This document shows, in pieces, positions 17,715-27,335 of a stretch of 35,013 bases of DNA. The notes below the pieces were generated by a model that saw only the letters and a list, made by a program, of their open reading frames with translations, had not been told where the DNA came from and ran no database searches. Position numbers and translations under genes: made by a program. Position 1 is the first letter of the stretch; each line of letters begins with the position of its first letter. The DNA is from an uncultured Alphaproteobacteria bacterium. GTDB lineage: Bacteria; Pseudomonadota; Alphaproteobacteria; HIMB59; GCA-002718135. The stretch lies in contig CACMET010000001.1 in NCBI GenBank assembly GCA_902612825.1, positions 1-35,013 on the forward strand. The letters are read 5' to 3'.

Positions 17715-19516
17715 TGACAGAACTTAGTTCTATTCGTAATTTCTCAATTGTTGCTCACATAGATCATGGAAAATCAACGTTAGCCGATAGACTAATACAG
17801 TTTTGTGGCGGTTTAACTGATAGGGAGATGAAAGAGCAGGTTTTAGATTCAATGGAATTAGAAAGAGAAAGAGGTATTACAATAAAAGCTCAAACAGTTA
17901 GACTTTCTTACAAATCAAATGATGGCAAGACTTACATACTTAATATTATGGATACCCCAGGTCATGTTGATTTCTCATATGAGGTGTCAAGATCTTTAGC
18001 AGCGTGTGAGGGGTCTTTATTAATAGTTGATTCTACACAGGGTGTTGAGGCTCAAACATTAGCTAATGCTTATCAGGCTATTAATAATGATCATGAAATT
18101 TTACCTGTCCTAAATAAAATTGATCTCCCTTCTTCTGAGCCAGATAAAATAAAATCACAAATTGAAGATGTGCTAGGTATTGAAACAGAAAATGCTTCTC
18201 TTGTTTCAGCAAAAACAGGTGTGGGCATAGAAGATTTATTAAATAAAATTATAACTCTTCTCCCTTCTCCATCAGGCGAACTAAATAAAGAACTAAAATG
18301 TATGTTAGTTGATAGTTGGTATGACAGCTATCTTGGTGTGGTTGTACTTGTAAGAGTTATAAATGGCGAATTAAAAAAAGGTCAGAAAATAAGATTTATG
18401 GCAGCAGGTGCCACATATACAATTGATAGAGTAGGAATATTTTCTCCCAAGGCAACTGAAGTAGATACACTTGGACCTGGAGAAATTGGTTTTATAAATT
18501 CTGGTATTAAAAGTGTTTCTGATTGTAAAGTTGGTGACACAATAACAGATGATAAACTTCCAACAGAGGAAGTTCTTCCAGGTTTTAAACCATCTCAACC
18601 TGTTGTTTTTTGTGGTATGTTCCCAGTTGATTCAGATGATTACGAACACATGCGTGATAGTATGGCTAAACTTGCTTTGAATGATTCAAGTTTTTCTTAT
18701 GAGCCAGAAGTAAGTCCTGCTTTAGGTTACGGCTTTCGTTGTGGTTTTTTAGGCTTGCTACATTTAGAAATTATAAGAGATCGTTTTGAAAGAGAATTTA
18801 ATTTAGAGCTTGTAACTACTGCTCCATCAGTTGTTTATAAAATTTTAATGAAAGATGGATCAACAATTAATCTTCACAACCCTACGGATATGCCTGATCC
18901 AATTAAAGTAGAAAATATTTCAGAGCCTTGGATAAAGGCAACAATAATTGTTCCCGAAGAATTTTTAGGATCAGTATTAGAATTATGTACTTCAAAAAGA
19001 GGTATTCAGTTAAATATGAGTTATGCAGGAAATAGACCATTAGTTGAGTATAAACTTCCACTCAATGAAGTTGTTTTTGATTTTTATGATAGATTAAAAT
19101 CAATTACGAAAGGCTATGCAAGTTTTGATTATGAAATTACAGGATATGAGATAAATAATTTAGTTAAAGTAGGGATACTTATCAATGGAGATCCAGTAGA
19201 CGCTTTATCTTTAATTGTTCACAAAGATAGATCTGAACAAAGAGGTAGAGCACTTTGTGAAAGATTAAAAGATTTAATTCCAAGACAACAATTTAAAGTA
19301 GCAATTCAAGCGGCGATTGGAGGTAAAGTAATTGCGCGTGAAACTGTAACTTCATTTAGAAAAGATGTAACACAAAAACTATATGGTGGTGATGTTACAA
19401 GAAAGAATAAACTTTTAGATAAACAAAAAAAAGGTAAAAAAAGAATGAGGCAGTTTGGAAAAGTTGATATTCCACAAAATACTTTTTTAAATGCTTTAAA
19501 AATGAATGATAACTAA
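17714..19516 (+). CDS. lepA: Elongation factor 4 (LepA) GTPase
   Basis: Ribosome-associated translational GTPase related to EF-G, acting in ribosome assembly and elongation under stress. The G-domain motifs are clear: [20 protein letters not shown] (G1), ERGITIKAQ (G2), [12 protein letters not shown] (G3) and NKIDLPSS (G4). The C-terminal LepA-specific domain (about 490-600) includes [20 protein letters not shown] and the [13 protein letters not shown] ending. Length 600 is standard. It is coupled to pheT through TAATG and followed 5 bases later by tRNA-Ser. Confidence 0.98.
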   Translation: MTELSSIRNFSIVAHIDHGKSTLADRLIQFCGGLTDREMKEQVLDSMELERERGITIKAQTVRLSYKSNDGKTYILNIMDTPGHVDFSYEVSRSLAACEGSLLIVDSTQGVEAQTLANAYQAINNDHEILPVLNKIDLPSSEPDKIKSQIEDVLGIETENASLVSAKTGVGIEDLLNKIITLLPSPSGELNKELKCMLVDSWYDSYLGVVVLVRVINGELKKGQKIRFMAAGATYTIDRVGIFSPKATEVDTLGPGEIGFINSGIKSVSDCKVGDTITDDKLPTEEVLPGFKPSQPVVFCGMFPVDSDDYEHMRDSMAKLALNDSSFSYEPEVSPALGYGFRCGFLGLLHLEIIRDRFEREFNLELVTTAPSVVYKILMKDGSTINLHNPTDMPDPIKVENISEPWIKATIIVPEEFLGSVLELCTSKRGIQLNMSYAGNRPLVEYKLPLNEVVFDFYDRLKSITKGYASFDYEITGYEINNLVKVGILINGDPVDALSLIVHKDRSEQRGRALCERLKDLIPRQQFKVAIQAAIGGKVIARETVTSFRKDVTQKLYGGDVTRKNKLLDKQKKGKKRMRQFGKVDIPQNTFLNALKMNDN

Positions 19517-19521
19517 ATTTA

Positions 19522-19611
19522 GGAGAGATGTGAGAGCGGTTTAATCAGCACGCTTGGAAAGCGTGTGTAGTAGCAATACTACCGAGGGTTCGAATCCCTC
19601 TCTCTCCGCCA
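19522..19611 (+). tRNA. tRNA-Ser (GGA anticodon)
   Basis: Cloverleaf with acceptor GGAGAGA (19522-19528) pairing TCTCTCC (19601-19607), then G and encoded CCA (19609-19611). The anticodon stem CACGC/GCGTG encloses TTGGAAA with GGA at 19556-19558. The long class II variable arm forms a perfect stem, GTAGTA-GCAA-TACTAC (19567-19582). The T arm is GAGGG-TTCGAAT-CCCTC (19584-19600). It decodes UCU/UCC. It sits 5 bases after lepA and marks the boundary with the very AT-rich glycan genes. Confidence 0.97.
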
Positions 19612-19637
19612 TAAAATTAGAGATTTTAAATACTCAT

Positions 19638-21464
19638 CTAATAAATTATATTATTTTTTAGCAACTTTAGACAGTCAAGATTATTAGGATAAAAAAATAT
19701 ATAATTAAATTTTTTCTTTATTTTTTTAAAACATACTACTTTTTTTTCAGGAATACATAATGGATCTATGTTTCCACAAAATAATATATAATTATCATCT
19801 TTCTGAATATTTCCAGCATATAATATGGGAGTAGGTAGTCTTATTTTTATTGTAAATCCATCAATATTTTTTTCATAATAATCTTTTCCAATAACTAATT
19901 TTTCAAAACTTTTCATCTCATTAAGTGAAATATTTAACTCATCTAAATTTTTTATTGTGTTCGGAATATTATAAAAAAAATTACTAGAAAAAATTATTAA
20001 TAAAAAAAATATTAATATTTTTTTATTAAAAAAAAATTTCTCAAAATAAAATTTTGTGATTATTTTTATTGAAATTAAACTAAAAAAGATTGCAAATAAA
20101 GCGTAACCAGCAAATCTTGATTGTGGAGTTTTGAAAAACCAAAATAGTATAGATAACAAAATTAAAATAATAAGAAAATTTTCAATTTTGGTAACTTCAG
20201 GTTTTTTATTTGGTCTAAATTTAATAAAAATAAGAATAATAAAAATTAAAATTAAACTTGTTATTGGAATATTTAATAACCTATTTATATCATGGTCCAT
20301 TAACCAATATTTAGCCCAAAACCTTACATCAGATTTAAGATAATCATTATGATTTAAAATATTTTTTGCTTCAGACCAAACAAATTTATCAGTTGTAGTA
20401 TTTATTGATTTTGAATAAAACATATATCCCTTTGATGAAGCTTCAAGTAGATTCATTCTTTTAGAAGTAATTTCTTGATCAAGAGTCCAATTAATTGTTT
20501 CTATACATGTGAAGTTTACAGGGTAGAAAATACAACCAGTATTTATTAAATTTTTTGTAAAGAATGTAAGCGATAAAATAATAATAAATATTGTAAATCT
20601 AAGATTATTTATAATTAATCTATTTTCTTTAATTAGTATAAAAATACAATATAGTAACAACGGAAGTATGAAGACGGAATTTATTCTAAAGATTATTGAA
20701 GTAGTAAAAAATAATATTGAATAGAATAAATAAATATTGGACTCTTTTTTATAATTATATTTTAATAAATAAATAAATCCTAGAATTATTAATATTTGAG
20801 GAGGTATATCTGCGCCATGATCTTTTAATTTTGAAAATACAACTATCGAAATAGTAAGTATAATAAAAGTTATTAATTTAACTTTTAAAAATTTTGAATT
20901 TAAAATTTCTATAGTTAAAAAAGAAATAAAACAAAAAAAAAATAAATAATTTAAAATAAAGTTTAGTTCAAATTTATATGGAGGTAAGGCAAATAACGCA
21001 GAATAATTAAACCAGCTCATATATGGATTTGCTAAAACATCATTGAAATTTACTAATCCAAAAATAATTTTATAATTATTAATCAAGTTAAGATATGGGA
21101 GATGGTGATAGTAAAAATCTTCATGTAAATTATTACCTAACAAAAAAGGAAATAGAAAAATTTTTATAAAAAATAAAATCTTTAGAGAATTATTAAAATT
21201 AATTTTCTTAGAATAAATTATGAAAAATAATAAGCCTAATAAATTAACAAGTATAACTATTAAAAAATCTATTTTATAAAAAAAATGTATGAATATCCCA
21301 ATAAAAGTTAATAATGGTATAGATAGTAGATATAACTCAAATGGATTTGAGTTATCGTTATTATTAAATACAAGTTTTTTGAAAAAAAAACCATATCCAA
21401 TTGATGAAAAAAAAATTAAAAATAAATATAGATAAATAATTATTATTTTGTAAATTATAAACAT
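19638..21464 (-). CDS. Multi-pass membrane protein, GT-C glycosyltransferase-like
   Basis: A 608-residue integral membrane protein with about a dozen hydrophobic segments spread over residues 1-540 and a hydrophilic C-terminal tail (about 545-608). After the first few helices lies LHEDFYYHHLPYLN (E115, D116, H120, H121), resembling the acidic loop motif of GT-C transferases that use lipid-linked sugars. This suggests a polyprenyl-phosphate-dependent glycosyltransferase, but I do not recognise the exact family. Composition is extreme: positions 20041-20100 have 8 G/C of 60. Homopolymer runs of nine or ten occur at 20028-20036, 20933-20942, 21382-21390 and 21407-21415. ATG 21464 lies six bases from the divergent epimerase ATG, with no other Met near. 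Confidence 0.6.
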   Translation of the reverse strand: MFIIYKIIIIYLYLFLIFFSSIGYGFFFKKLVFNNNDNSNPFELYLLSIPLLTFIGIFIHFFYKIDFLIVILVNLLGLLFFIIYSKKINFNNSLKILFFIKIFLFPFLLGNNLHEDFYYHHLPYLNLINNYKIIFGLVNFNDVLANPYMSWFNYSALFALPPYKFELNFILNYLFFFCFISFLTIEILNSKFLKVKLITFIILTISIVVFSKLKDHGADIPPQILIILGFIYLLKYNYKKESNIYLFYSILFFTTSIIFRINSVFILPLLLYCIFILIKENRLIINNLRFTIFIIILSLTFFTKNLINTGCIFYPVNFTCIETINWTLDQEITSKRMNLLEASSKGYMFYSKSINTTTDKFVWSEAKNILNHNDYLKSDVRFWAKYWLMDHDINRLLNIPITSLILIFIILIFIKFRPNKKPEVTKIENFLIILILLSILFWFFKTPQSRFAGYALFAIFFSLISIKIITKFYFEKFFFNKKILIFFLLIIFSSNFFYNIPNTIKNLDELNISLNEMKSFEKLVIGKDYYEKNIDGFTIKIRLPTPILYAGNIQKDDNYILFCGNIDPLCIPEKKVVCFKKIKKKFNYIFFYPNNLDCLKLLKNNIIY

Positions 21465-21470
21465 ACTTAA

Positions 21471-22340
21471 ATGAAAAAAATACTTATCACCGGGGGAGCT
21501 GGTTTCATAGCTTCAAATTTAATCAAATTAATTTTAGATAATAATTCAAAAGTTTTCATATATTCTTACGACAATTATTATTCTGGTTCTCGGAAAAATC
21601 ACATTAAATCAACTAAAGTAAAATATATTAAAGGAGATACTCAAAAAATAAATAAAAACAGATTGTTAAAAAAAATCAATTTTGATCATGTGTTTCATTT
21701 TGCAGAATTTTCAAGAATTGTCCCTAGTTTTGATAACTATGATACTTGTATTAAAACTAATACATATGGAACCTTTGAAGTTATTAAATTTTGTTTAGAG
21801 AAAAAAGCAAAATTAATTTATTCAGCATCTTCAAGTACAATTGGTAATAATAAATTTCTTTCACCTTATTCCTGGTCAAAATATGCAAACAATGAGTTGA
21901 TCAAAAATTTTTCAAAATGGTTTGGTTTGAAATATGTTATAGTATATTTTTATAATGTATACGGACCAAATCAAATAACTAAAGGACATATGTCCGCTGT
22001 TATAGGTATTTTCGAAAAACAATACTTATTAGGAAAACCATTAACGGTTGTAAAGCCTGGCACTCAAAAAAGAGATTTCACTCATGTTGAAGATATAGCT
22101 AATGGAACATATCTAGCAGCAACTAAATCTTTAAATTCTGAATTTCATTTAGGTTCTGGAAAAAATTACTCTATTATAGAAGTAGCCAAAATGTTTAAAA
22201 GCAAATATAAGCTCGTATCAGAAAGACCTGGAGAAAGATTTTATAGTCTATCAAAATCAAATAAAGCAAAAAAACATTTAAATTATAAAATTAAGAATGA
22301 TTTAAAAAGTTATATAAGCAATTTTATAAATAAGAAATAA
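21471..22340 (+). CDS. NAD-dependent nucleotide-sugar epimerase/dehydratase
   Basis: Extended SDR enzyme, probably a UDP-hexose or related nucleotide-sugar epimerase supplying a surface glycan. The NAD motif is ITGGAGFIAS (G8, G11, with A14 in place of the usual third Gly). A Ser-rich SASSST (118-123) and YSWSK (Y133, K137) give the catalytic set. FYNVYGPNQ (160-168) and RDFTHVEDIANG are typical of the GalE/RfbB group. At 289 residues it is slightly short (usual 310-340). It begins 6 bases from the divergent membrane protein and is followed one base after its stop by the flavoprotein gene, so the pair should be co-translated. The exact sugar is not deducible. Confidence 0.85.
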   Translation: MKKILITGGAGFIASNLIKLILDNNSKVFIYSYDNYYSGSRKNHIKSTKVKYIKGDTQKINKNRLLKKINFDHVFHFAEFSRIVPSFDNYDTCIKTNTYGTFEVIKFCLEKKAKLIYSASSSTIGNNKFLSPYSWSKYANNELIKNFSKWFGLKYVIVYFYNVYGPNQITKGHMSAVIGIFEKQYLLGKPLTVVKPGTQKRDFTHVEDIANGTYLAATKSLNSEFHLGSGKNYSIIEVAKMFKSKYKLVSERPGERFYSLSKSNKAKKHLNYKIKNDLKSYISNFINKK

Positions 22341-22341
22341 T

Positions 22342-23775
22342 TTGAAGAATTTACAAACATATACAATTGTAGGAGCAGGACCTTCTGGTCTTGCTGCAGC
22401 AAATGAACTATCAAAAAACAAAAATAAAGTTACCGTATATGAAAAGGCTGATTTAGTTGGTGGTTTAGCTAGAACAATAGAATACAAAAATTGTAAATAT
22501 GATATAGGCCCTCACAGATTTTATACTCTCAATAAAGAGGTAAATGAATTTTATAAAAATATTTTAGGACCAGATAGTATTACAGTTAAGAGATTAACTA
22601 GAATTTTTTATGACAAAAAATATTTTTATTATCCACTTTCACCTTTTAATACACTTATAAACCTAGGAATAATAAAAGCGTTTAAGATACTTACAAGCTA
22701 TTTTTTTTCTAAAATAAAATCGATATTCAATTATAGCAAAATAAAAAATTTTGAAGATTGGGTTATTTCAAATTTTGGATCTGAATTATATAAAACTTTT
22801 TTTAAAAGTTATACTGAAAAAGTATGGGGAATTGAATGCAAAGATATTAGTAAAGATTGGGCTGCACAAAGAATTAAGAATATAAGTTTTTTTAATGTAT
22901 TTTTTAATTCTATAATTAAAAAAATAAGAAAGAAAAAAGTAAAATCTCTTGTAGATTCATTTCAATACCCAAAATATGGAGCTGGTTTTTTTTATAAAAA
23001 ACTATCTAATAAAATTATAGAAAATGGTGGGAAGATCGAACTTAATTCAAAGCTTACTCAAATAAATCATTTAGATAATAAAATTAAAAATATTGTTATA
23101 AAAAATAGTACTGGAATAGTAGATATAGAAACAGATTTTTATATTGTTAGTAATCCTTTTACTGAAATTATTAGAATATTAAATCCTAAACCACCACAAA
23201 ATATTCTAGAGGCATGTAATAATTTAAAATATAGGCATCACATAGGTGTTAAACTTGAAATTCATGGATCTATTTTTCAAGATAATTGGATATATGTTCA
23301 TGATCCAAGAGTAAAAATGGCTAGAATTTCTAATTACAAAAATTTTTCTCCATACATGTCAAATAGTGTTAATATAAACCCTATTACAGTTGAGTATTTT
23401 TGTTTTGAAAATGATAAGATTTGGAACTTGTCTGATCAAGAAATTATATCATTTGCTATAAAAGAATTAAAATTAGCTGGTATTATAGATATAAATAATA
23501 CGGTTAAAAATTCTTTTATAGTGCGTTCATTAAATGCATATCCGGTAATAGCTAAAGATTACCAAAAATATGTTTTAGAAATTAGAAATTATTTAAGCAA
23601 ATTTAGTAACTTATTTCCTATAGGTAGATCAGGAATGTTTAAGTATAATAATCAAGATCATGCAATTGCTACAGGTATGTATATGGCCAGAAATTTAATT
23701 AATAAAGATTTTGATATTGACATATGGAATATTAATAGTGAAGGAATTTATGTAGAAGGTGAAATAAAAGATTAG
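22342..23775 (+). CDS. FAD-dependent oxidoreductase, UDP-galactopyranose mutase-like
   Basis: Flavoprotein of the amine oxidase/protoporphyrinogen oxidase/UGM superfamily, 477 residues. The FAD dinucleotide motif is IVGAGPSGLAAANE (G11, G13, G16) with E34 as ribose ligand, then GGLAR and DIGPHRFY, the latter like the GPH(R)F motif of UGM relatives. FPIGRSGMFKYNNQDHAIATGMYMAR near the C terminus is the second FAD-binding segment. The start is TTG 22342, one base after the epimerase stop. Context with an epimerase and a GT-C-like protein argues for nucleotide-sugar or glycan modification rather than haem synthesis. The substrate is unknown. The 3' end is one base from the convergent TPR-methyltransferase gene. 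Confidence 0.75.
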   Translation: MKNLQTYTIVGAGPSGLAAANELSKNKNKVTVYEKADLVGGLARTIEYKNCKYDIGPHRFYTLNKEVNEFYKNILGPDSITVKRLTRIFYDKKYFYYPLSPFNTLINLGIIKAFKILTSYFFSKIKSIFNYSKIKNFEDWVISNFGSELYKTFFKSYTEKVWGIECKDISKDWAAQRIKNISFFNVFFNSIIKKIRKKKVKSLVDSFQYPKYGAGFFYKKLSNKIIENGGKIELNSKLTQINHLDNKIKNIVIKNSTGIVDIETDFYIVSNPFTEIIRILNPKPPQNILEACNNLKYRHHIGVKLEIHGSIFQDNWIYVHDPRVKMARISNYKNFSPYMSNSVNINPITVEYFCFENDKIWNLSDQEIISFAIKELKLAGIIDINNTVKNSFIVRSLNAYPVIAKDYQKYVLEIRNYLSKFSNLFPIGRSGMFKYNNQDHAIATGMYMARNLINKDFDIDIWNINSEGIYVEGEIKD

Positions 23776-23776
23776 A

Positions 23777-25756
23777 TTAATCTATTTTTTTACACCAAAA
23801 CTGGTACATGCCTGAAAAAATTCTTGAGTTATTTTTTTCAAATTCTTCCCATTTATCTAGATTATATAGATCATTTGTTTGATTATATTTTCTCTTAAAT
23901 CGATCCAAAACATATGTGTCTTCAAATCCTAAAAAAAATAATCCTAATTTATTCATATGACTTCTTATTTTTTTAATTGTAAATCTATGCTCCTGTACAT
24001 GAAATAATAAATCTCTGACTCCACTTGTTGAATAAAAATCTGGACTATATTTAATACTGTCCCATTTCGCAGTATTATTTTCAAAAATATCTTTTCTAAA
24101 ATTAATAATATTTTTTTTTGTAGTTTTGATTCTTAAACTATTTATTTTTTCTCTTATATTTGCAATATTTTCTCGAGCTTTTTCACTATATAAACCAATT
24201 AACATTAAAGCATCTTTTTTTAAACAATCAGTTAAACACTCCCATCCTAATAGTGGATCAGCCATATGATGTAGAACACCAACAGACTCTATAATATCGA
24301 ATTTTCTATCAAATTTTCTTAAGTCTAATAAATCTCCTTGAATAAATTTTATATTGTCACAATTTAATTCTTTAGCTTTTCTTTTTGCATACGCTAAACT
24401 ATTAAAACTGAGGTCTAAGGCAAAAATTTCTGCATTTTTATATTTAGAAGCTGTAGTTATTGCGTGTTGCCCAGTACCACATCCAGCAATTAAAATTTCT
24501 GCATTTTTAGAAAAATTTAATTTTTTTAAATCTACGTTTAAATTTATATCTTCAATTACTTCTTTTGTAATTCTGGGCTCAATACTTAAACCAAGATTAG
24601 TCCATCTAGGATATGGATTTTCTTCATATTGATTTTTGACTTTTATTGAAATTTTATCATTAATCTCTGAAATTGATTTTATTTTTTGGATATATTTTTT
24701 TTCTTTATTATGATTTCTATATTGTAATATAAATATCTCTTTTAATTCATTTGAAGGATTGATTTTTTTACACCAATCAAAGCTATATAGAGGAGAATAA
24801 CAAGATAATATAAGTATCTCCAAATCATTAATTTCTTTTTTATTAATATTATTTTTAATTCTTTCATTAATCTTATTAACTTTAAATTCTTCATCATCGG
24901 TCTCATAATATACATATTCATTAATAAAACATTGAGATGATAATGAAATTAAAAATTTCAAATAAATTTTTTTAAAATTTAAATTATAAATTTCATTTAA
25001 AATTTCATTTCTAATTTTTATAAAATTTTTTTCAAAATAATAATTTGGGATAGGACAAACTTTCATAAACTGTAACAAAAGTTTATTTTTATTTAACCCT
25101 TCTATAATTTTATTTAAATTTTTGGGATAGTTATTATTTTCTATTAAAGAAAAACTATCTTTTAAATTTGTATTTAAAAATAAACCATTTATTATATTTG
25201 TAGCTATAGCATTTGGTCTAACAATTATTTTTTTTTCCAAAAGATATAAAAAAAATCTGTTTATGTATTTATTCTTCTCATTTAATATGAAATGCTGAAG
25301 GACACCGGCTAAATTATAAAATCCTCTAATATAATTTGGGTTTATGTTTAAAGTTAATATATAATATTCAAGAGCTTTTTTATTTAAATTTCTTTTTCTA
25401 AATATATTCCCTAAGTTATTGTAAGCTTTATAATAACTCTTATCTAATTCTATAACTTTTTCATAATTTTTAATTGCATTATCTTCTTCACCAAGTTTGT
25501 TATAAATATTTGCTAAATTATAATACCCATCATTGTATTTTGGATTTAAATTTGTAACTTTAATGAATAGGTTTTTTGCTAAATTGTAATTTTTTAGCTC
25601 AGTATGAATTACTCCTGAAATATTGTTAATTAAGATTGAATCAGGGTATTCATGAATAATATTATCAGATAAATCAAGAGCTTCTAAATATTTTTTTTCA
25701 TTAAATAACAATATTATTTTTTCAATTAATTTTTTATCAGGTTCTTGTTTAATCAT
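23777..25756 (-). CDS. TPR-repeat protein fused to SAM methyltransferase
   Basis: A 659-residue two-part protein. Residues about 10-155 hold at least four TPR-like repeats (for example YKAYNNLGNIFRKRNLNKKA and YNDGYYNLANIYNKLGEEDN), a protein-binding superhelix. A middle region of about 200 residues has no motif I recognise. QYEENPYPRW (376-385) is followed by a class I methyltransferase Rossmann domain with ILIAGCGTGQHAITTA (about 418-433), an acidic strand end (FALDLS) and a motif IV-like QGDLLDL. Cytosolic; no signal or membrane segment. The acceptor is unknown, and protein or peptide methylation is only one option. Its ATG follows the yejF stop with no gap (TAA-ATG on the minus strand), so it is translated with the peptide importer operon. 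Confidence 0.8.
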   Translation of the reverse strand: MIKQEPDKKLIEKIILLFNEKKYLEALDLSDNIIHEYPDSILINNISGVIHTELKNYNLAKNLFIKVTNLNPKYNDGYYNLANIYNKLGEEDNAIKNYEKVIELDKSYYKAYNNLGNIFRKRNLNKKALEYYILTLNINPNYIRGFYNLAGVLQHFILNEKNKYINRFFLYLLEKKIIVRPNAIATNIINGLFLNTNLKDSFSLIENNNYPKNLNKIIEGLNKNKLLLQFMKVCPIPNYYFEKNFIKIRNEILNEIYNLNFKKIYLKFLISLSSQCFINEYVYYETDDEEFKVNKINERIKNNINKKEINDLEILILSCYSPLYSFDWCKKINPSNELKEIFILQYRNHNKEKKYIQKIKSISEINDKISIKVKNQYEENPYPRWTNLGLSIEPRITKEVIEDINLNVDLKKLNFSKNAEILIAGCGTGQHAITTASKYKNAEIFALDLSFNSLAYAKRKAKELNCDNIKFIQGDLLDLRKFDRKFDIIESVGVLHHMADPLLGWECLTDCLKKDALMLIGLYSEKARENIANIREKINSLRIKTTKKNIINFRKDIFENNTAKWDSIKYSPDFYSTSGVRDLLFHVQEHRFTIKKIRSHMNKLGLFFLGFEDTYVLDRFKRKYNQTNDLYNLDKWEEFEKNNSRIFSGMYQFWCKKID

Positions 25757-27334
25757 TTATATAACTGAAGATATTAGTTTCTTTGTATATTCTGATTTAG
25801 GTGAATTAAAAATATCTCTACTATAATTTTCTTCAACAATTAAACCATCTTTTAAAACAATTATTTTATTAGCAATAGCTCTTATAACTCTCATATCATG
25901 ACTTATAAAAATATAACTTAAATCTAATTCTTTTTGTAAATTATTTAATAAACTTAATATTTGATTCTGAATTGTTACATCCAAAGCAGAGGTTGGTTCA
26001 TCTAAAATTAGTATTTTAGGTTCTAAAATCAAAGCTCTAGCAATTGCAATTCTTTGTCGTTGACCGCCAGAAAATTCATGAGGATATCTTTCTATTGTAT
26101 TTTCATATTCTAAACCAACTTTTTCCAAAATATTTTTTAATTTTTTTCTTTTGTCTACTAGTCCAATATTGGGATAATGAACCATTAAACCTTCTGATAA
26201 AATATCTTCGATATTCATTCTAGGACTTAGGGATGAGAACGGATCTTGAAATACAACTTGAATATCTTTTCTTAAATCTAAAACCTCTTTTTTACTTAAC
26301 TTATTTAAATTTTTTTTATTTATTATTATTTCTCCTCTAGATTGAATTAATTTTAGAATTGCCAAAATCAGTGAAGTTTTTCCTGAGCCAGATTCACCCA
26401 CAATTCCAATCGTTTCTCCAATTTTTAAATTAAAGCTAACATTGTTAATTGCTTTTACATGATCAATTGTTCTTTTGAGCAATCCCTTTTTTATGGGATA
26501 CCAAACGTTTAGATCCTTAATATTTATTATAGATTCACTTTTTTGACTGTTATTTTCTTTAATATTACTTTGATTGGATACTAATTCTTTAGTATATTCA
26601 TTTTTAGGATTGTTAAATATTTTTTCTTTTGTACCAAATTCAATTACTTTACCATTTTTCATAACATATATGTAATCTGATAATTTTTTCACAACAGAGA
26701 GATCATGACTTATAAAAATCATAGACATACCCATATCTTTTTGAATATTTTGAAGTAACTCTAAGATTTGTAACTGTATTGTTACATCTAAAGCTGTAGT
26801 TGGTTCATCAGCTATTAACAAATCTGGTTCATTTGCAATACTCATTGCAATCATAGCCCTTTGTCTCTGTCCCCCAGATAATTCATATGGATATATTTTT
26901 GGCCTTGATGAAATATCACTAAGACCAACTTCATTTAGTAATTTTATAGTTCTTTTTTTAGCTTCTTTTTTACTTAATATATTATGTGTTGTAATAATTT
27001 CTTCAATTTGCTTATTTATTGTATGAAGAGGGTTTAAACTTGTCATTGGCTCTTGAAATATTGTTGAAATTTTATTTCCTCTTATATTTTGGATTTCTTT
27101 TTGACTTAAATTTAATAAATTTTTATTATTATACTCTATTTTTCCTGTCTTAATGTTAGCTCCATTTGGTAATAATTTTAATATGCTTAAAGCCGATAAT
27201 GTTTTACCTGACCCAGATTCCCCAACTATTGCTGTAGTTTTACCTTTTACTACATCAATATTTACATTTTTAACTACATCAGTATATTTATTGAAGGCTA
27301 TACTTAAGTTACTTATTGATATTATTTTCTCCAT
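25757..27334 (-). CDS. yejF: Peptide ABC transporter, fused ATP-binding protein YejF
   Basis: ATPase of the YejABEF oligopeptide importer, with two ABC domains in one chain (525 residues). The first has Walker A GESGSGKT (38-45) and signature LSGGQRQRAMIAMS. The second has Walker A GESGSGKT near 315 and signature FSGGQRQRIAIARAL, with DEPTSALDVT as Walker B and D-loop. Both look catalytically intact. The internal duplication is normal for YejF. It lies one base after yejE, and its stop abuts the TPR-methyltransferase start. Confidence 0.95.
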   Translation of the reverse strand: MEKIISISNLSIAFNKYTDVVKNVNIDVVKGKTTAIVGESGSGKTLSALSILKLLPNGANIKTGKIEYNNKNLLNLSQKEIQNIRGNKISTIFQEPMTSLNPLHTINKQIEEIITTHNILSKKEAKKRTIKLLNEVGLSDISSRPKIYPYELSGGQRQRAMIAMSIANEPDLLIADEPTTALDVTIQLQILELLQNIQKDMGMSMIFISHDLSVVKKLSDYIYVMKNGKVIEFGTKEKIFNNPKNEYTKELVSNQSNIKENNSQKSESIINIKDLNVWYPIKKGLLKRTIDHVKAINNVSFNLKIGETIGIVGESGSGKTSLILAILKLIQSRGEIIINKKNLNKLSKKEVLDLRKDIQVVFQDPFSSLSPRMNIEDILSEGLMVHYPNIGLVDKRKKLKNILEKVGLEYENTIERYPHEFSGGQRQRIAIARALILEPKILILDEPTSALDVTIQNQILSLLNNLQKELDLSYIFISHDMRVIRAIANKIIVLKDGLIVEENYSRDIFNSPKSEYTKKLISSVI

Positions 27335-27335
27335 T

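Noticed and set aside
19584-19611. tRNA-Ser 3' end as an attachment site of an integrated element
   Set aside because: I looked for a second copy of the T arm and acceptor end downstream and saw none, and no integrase gene is present.
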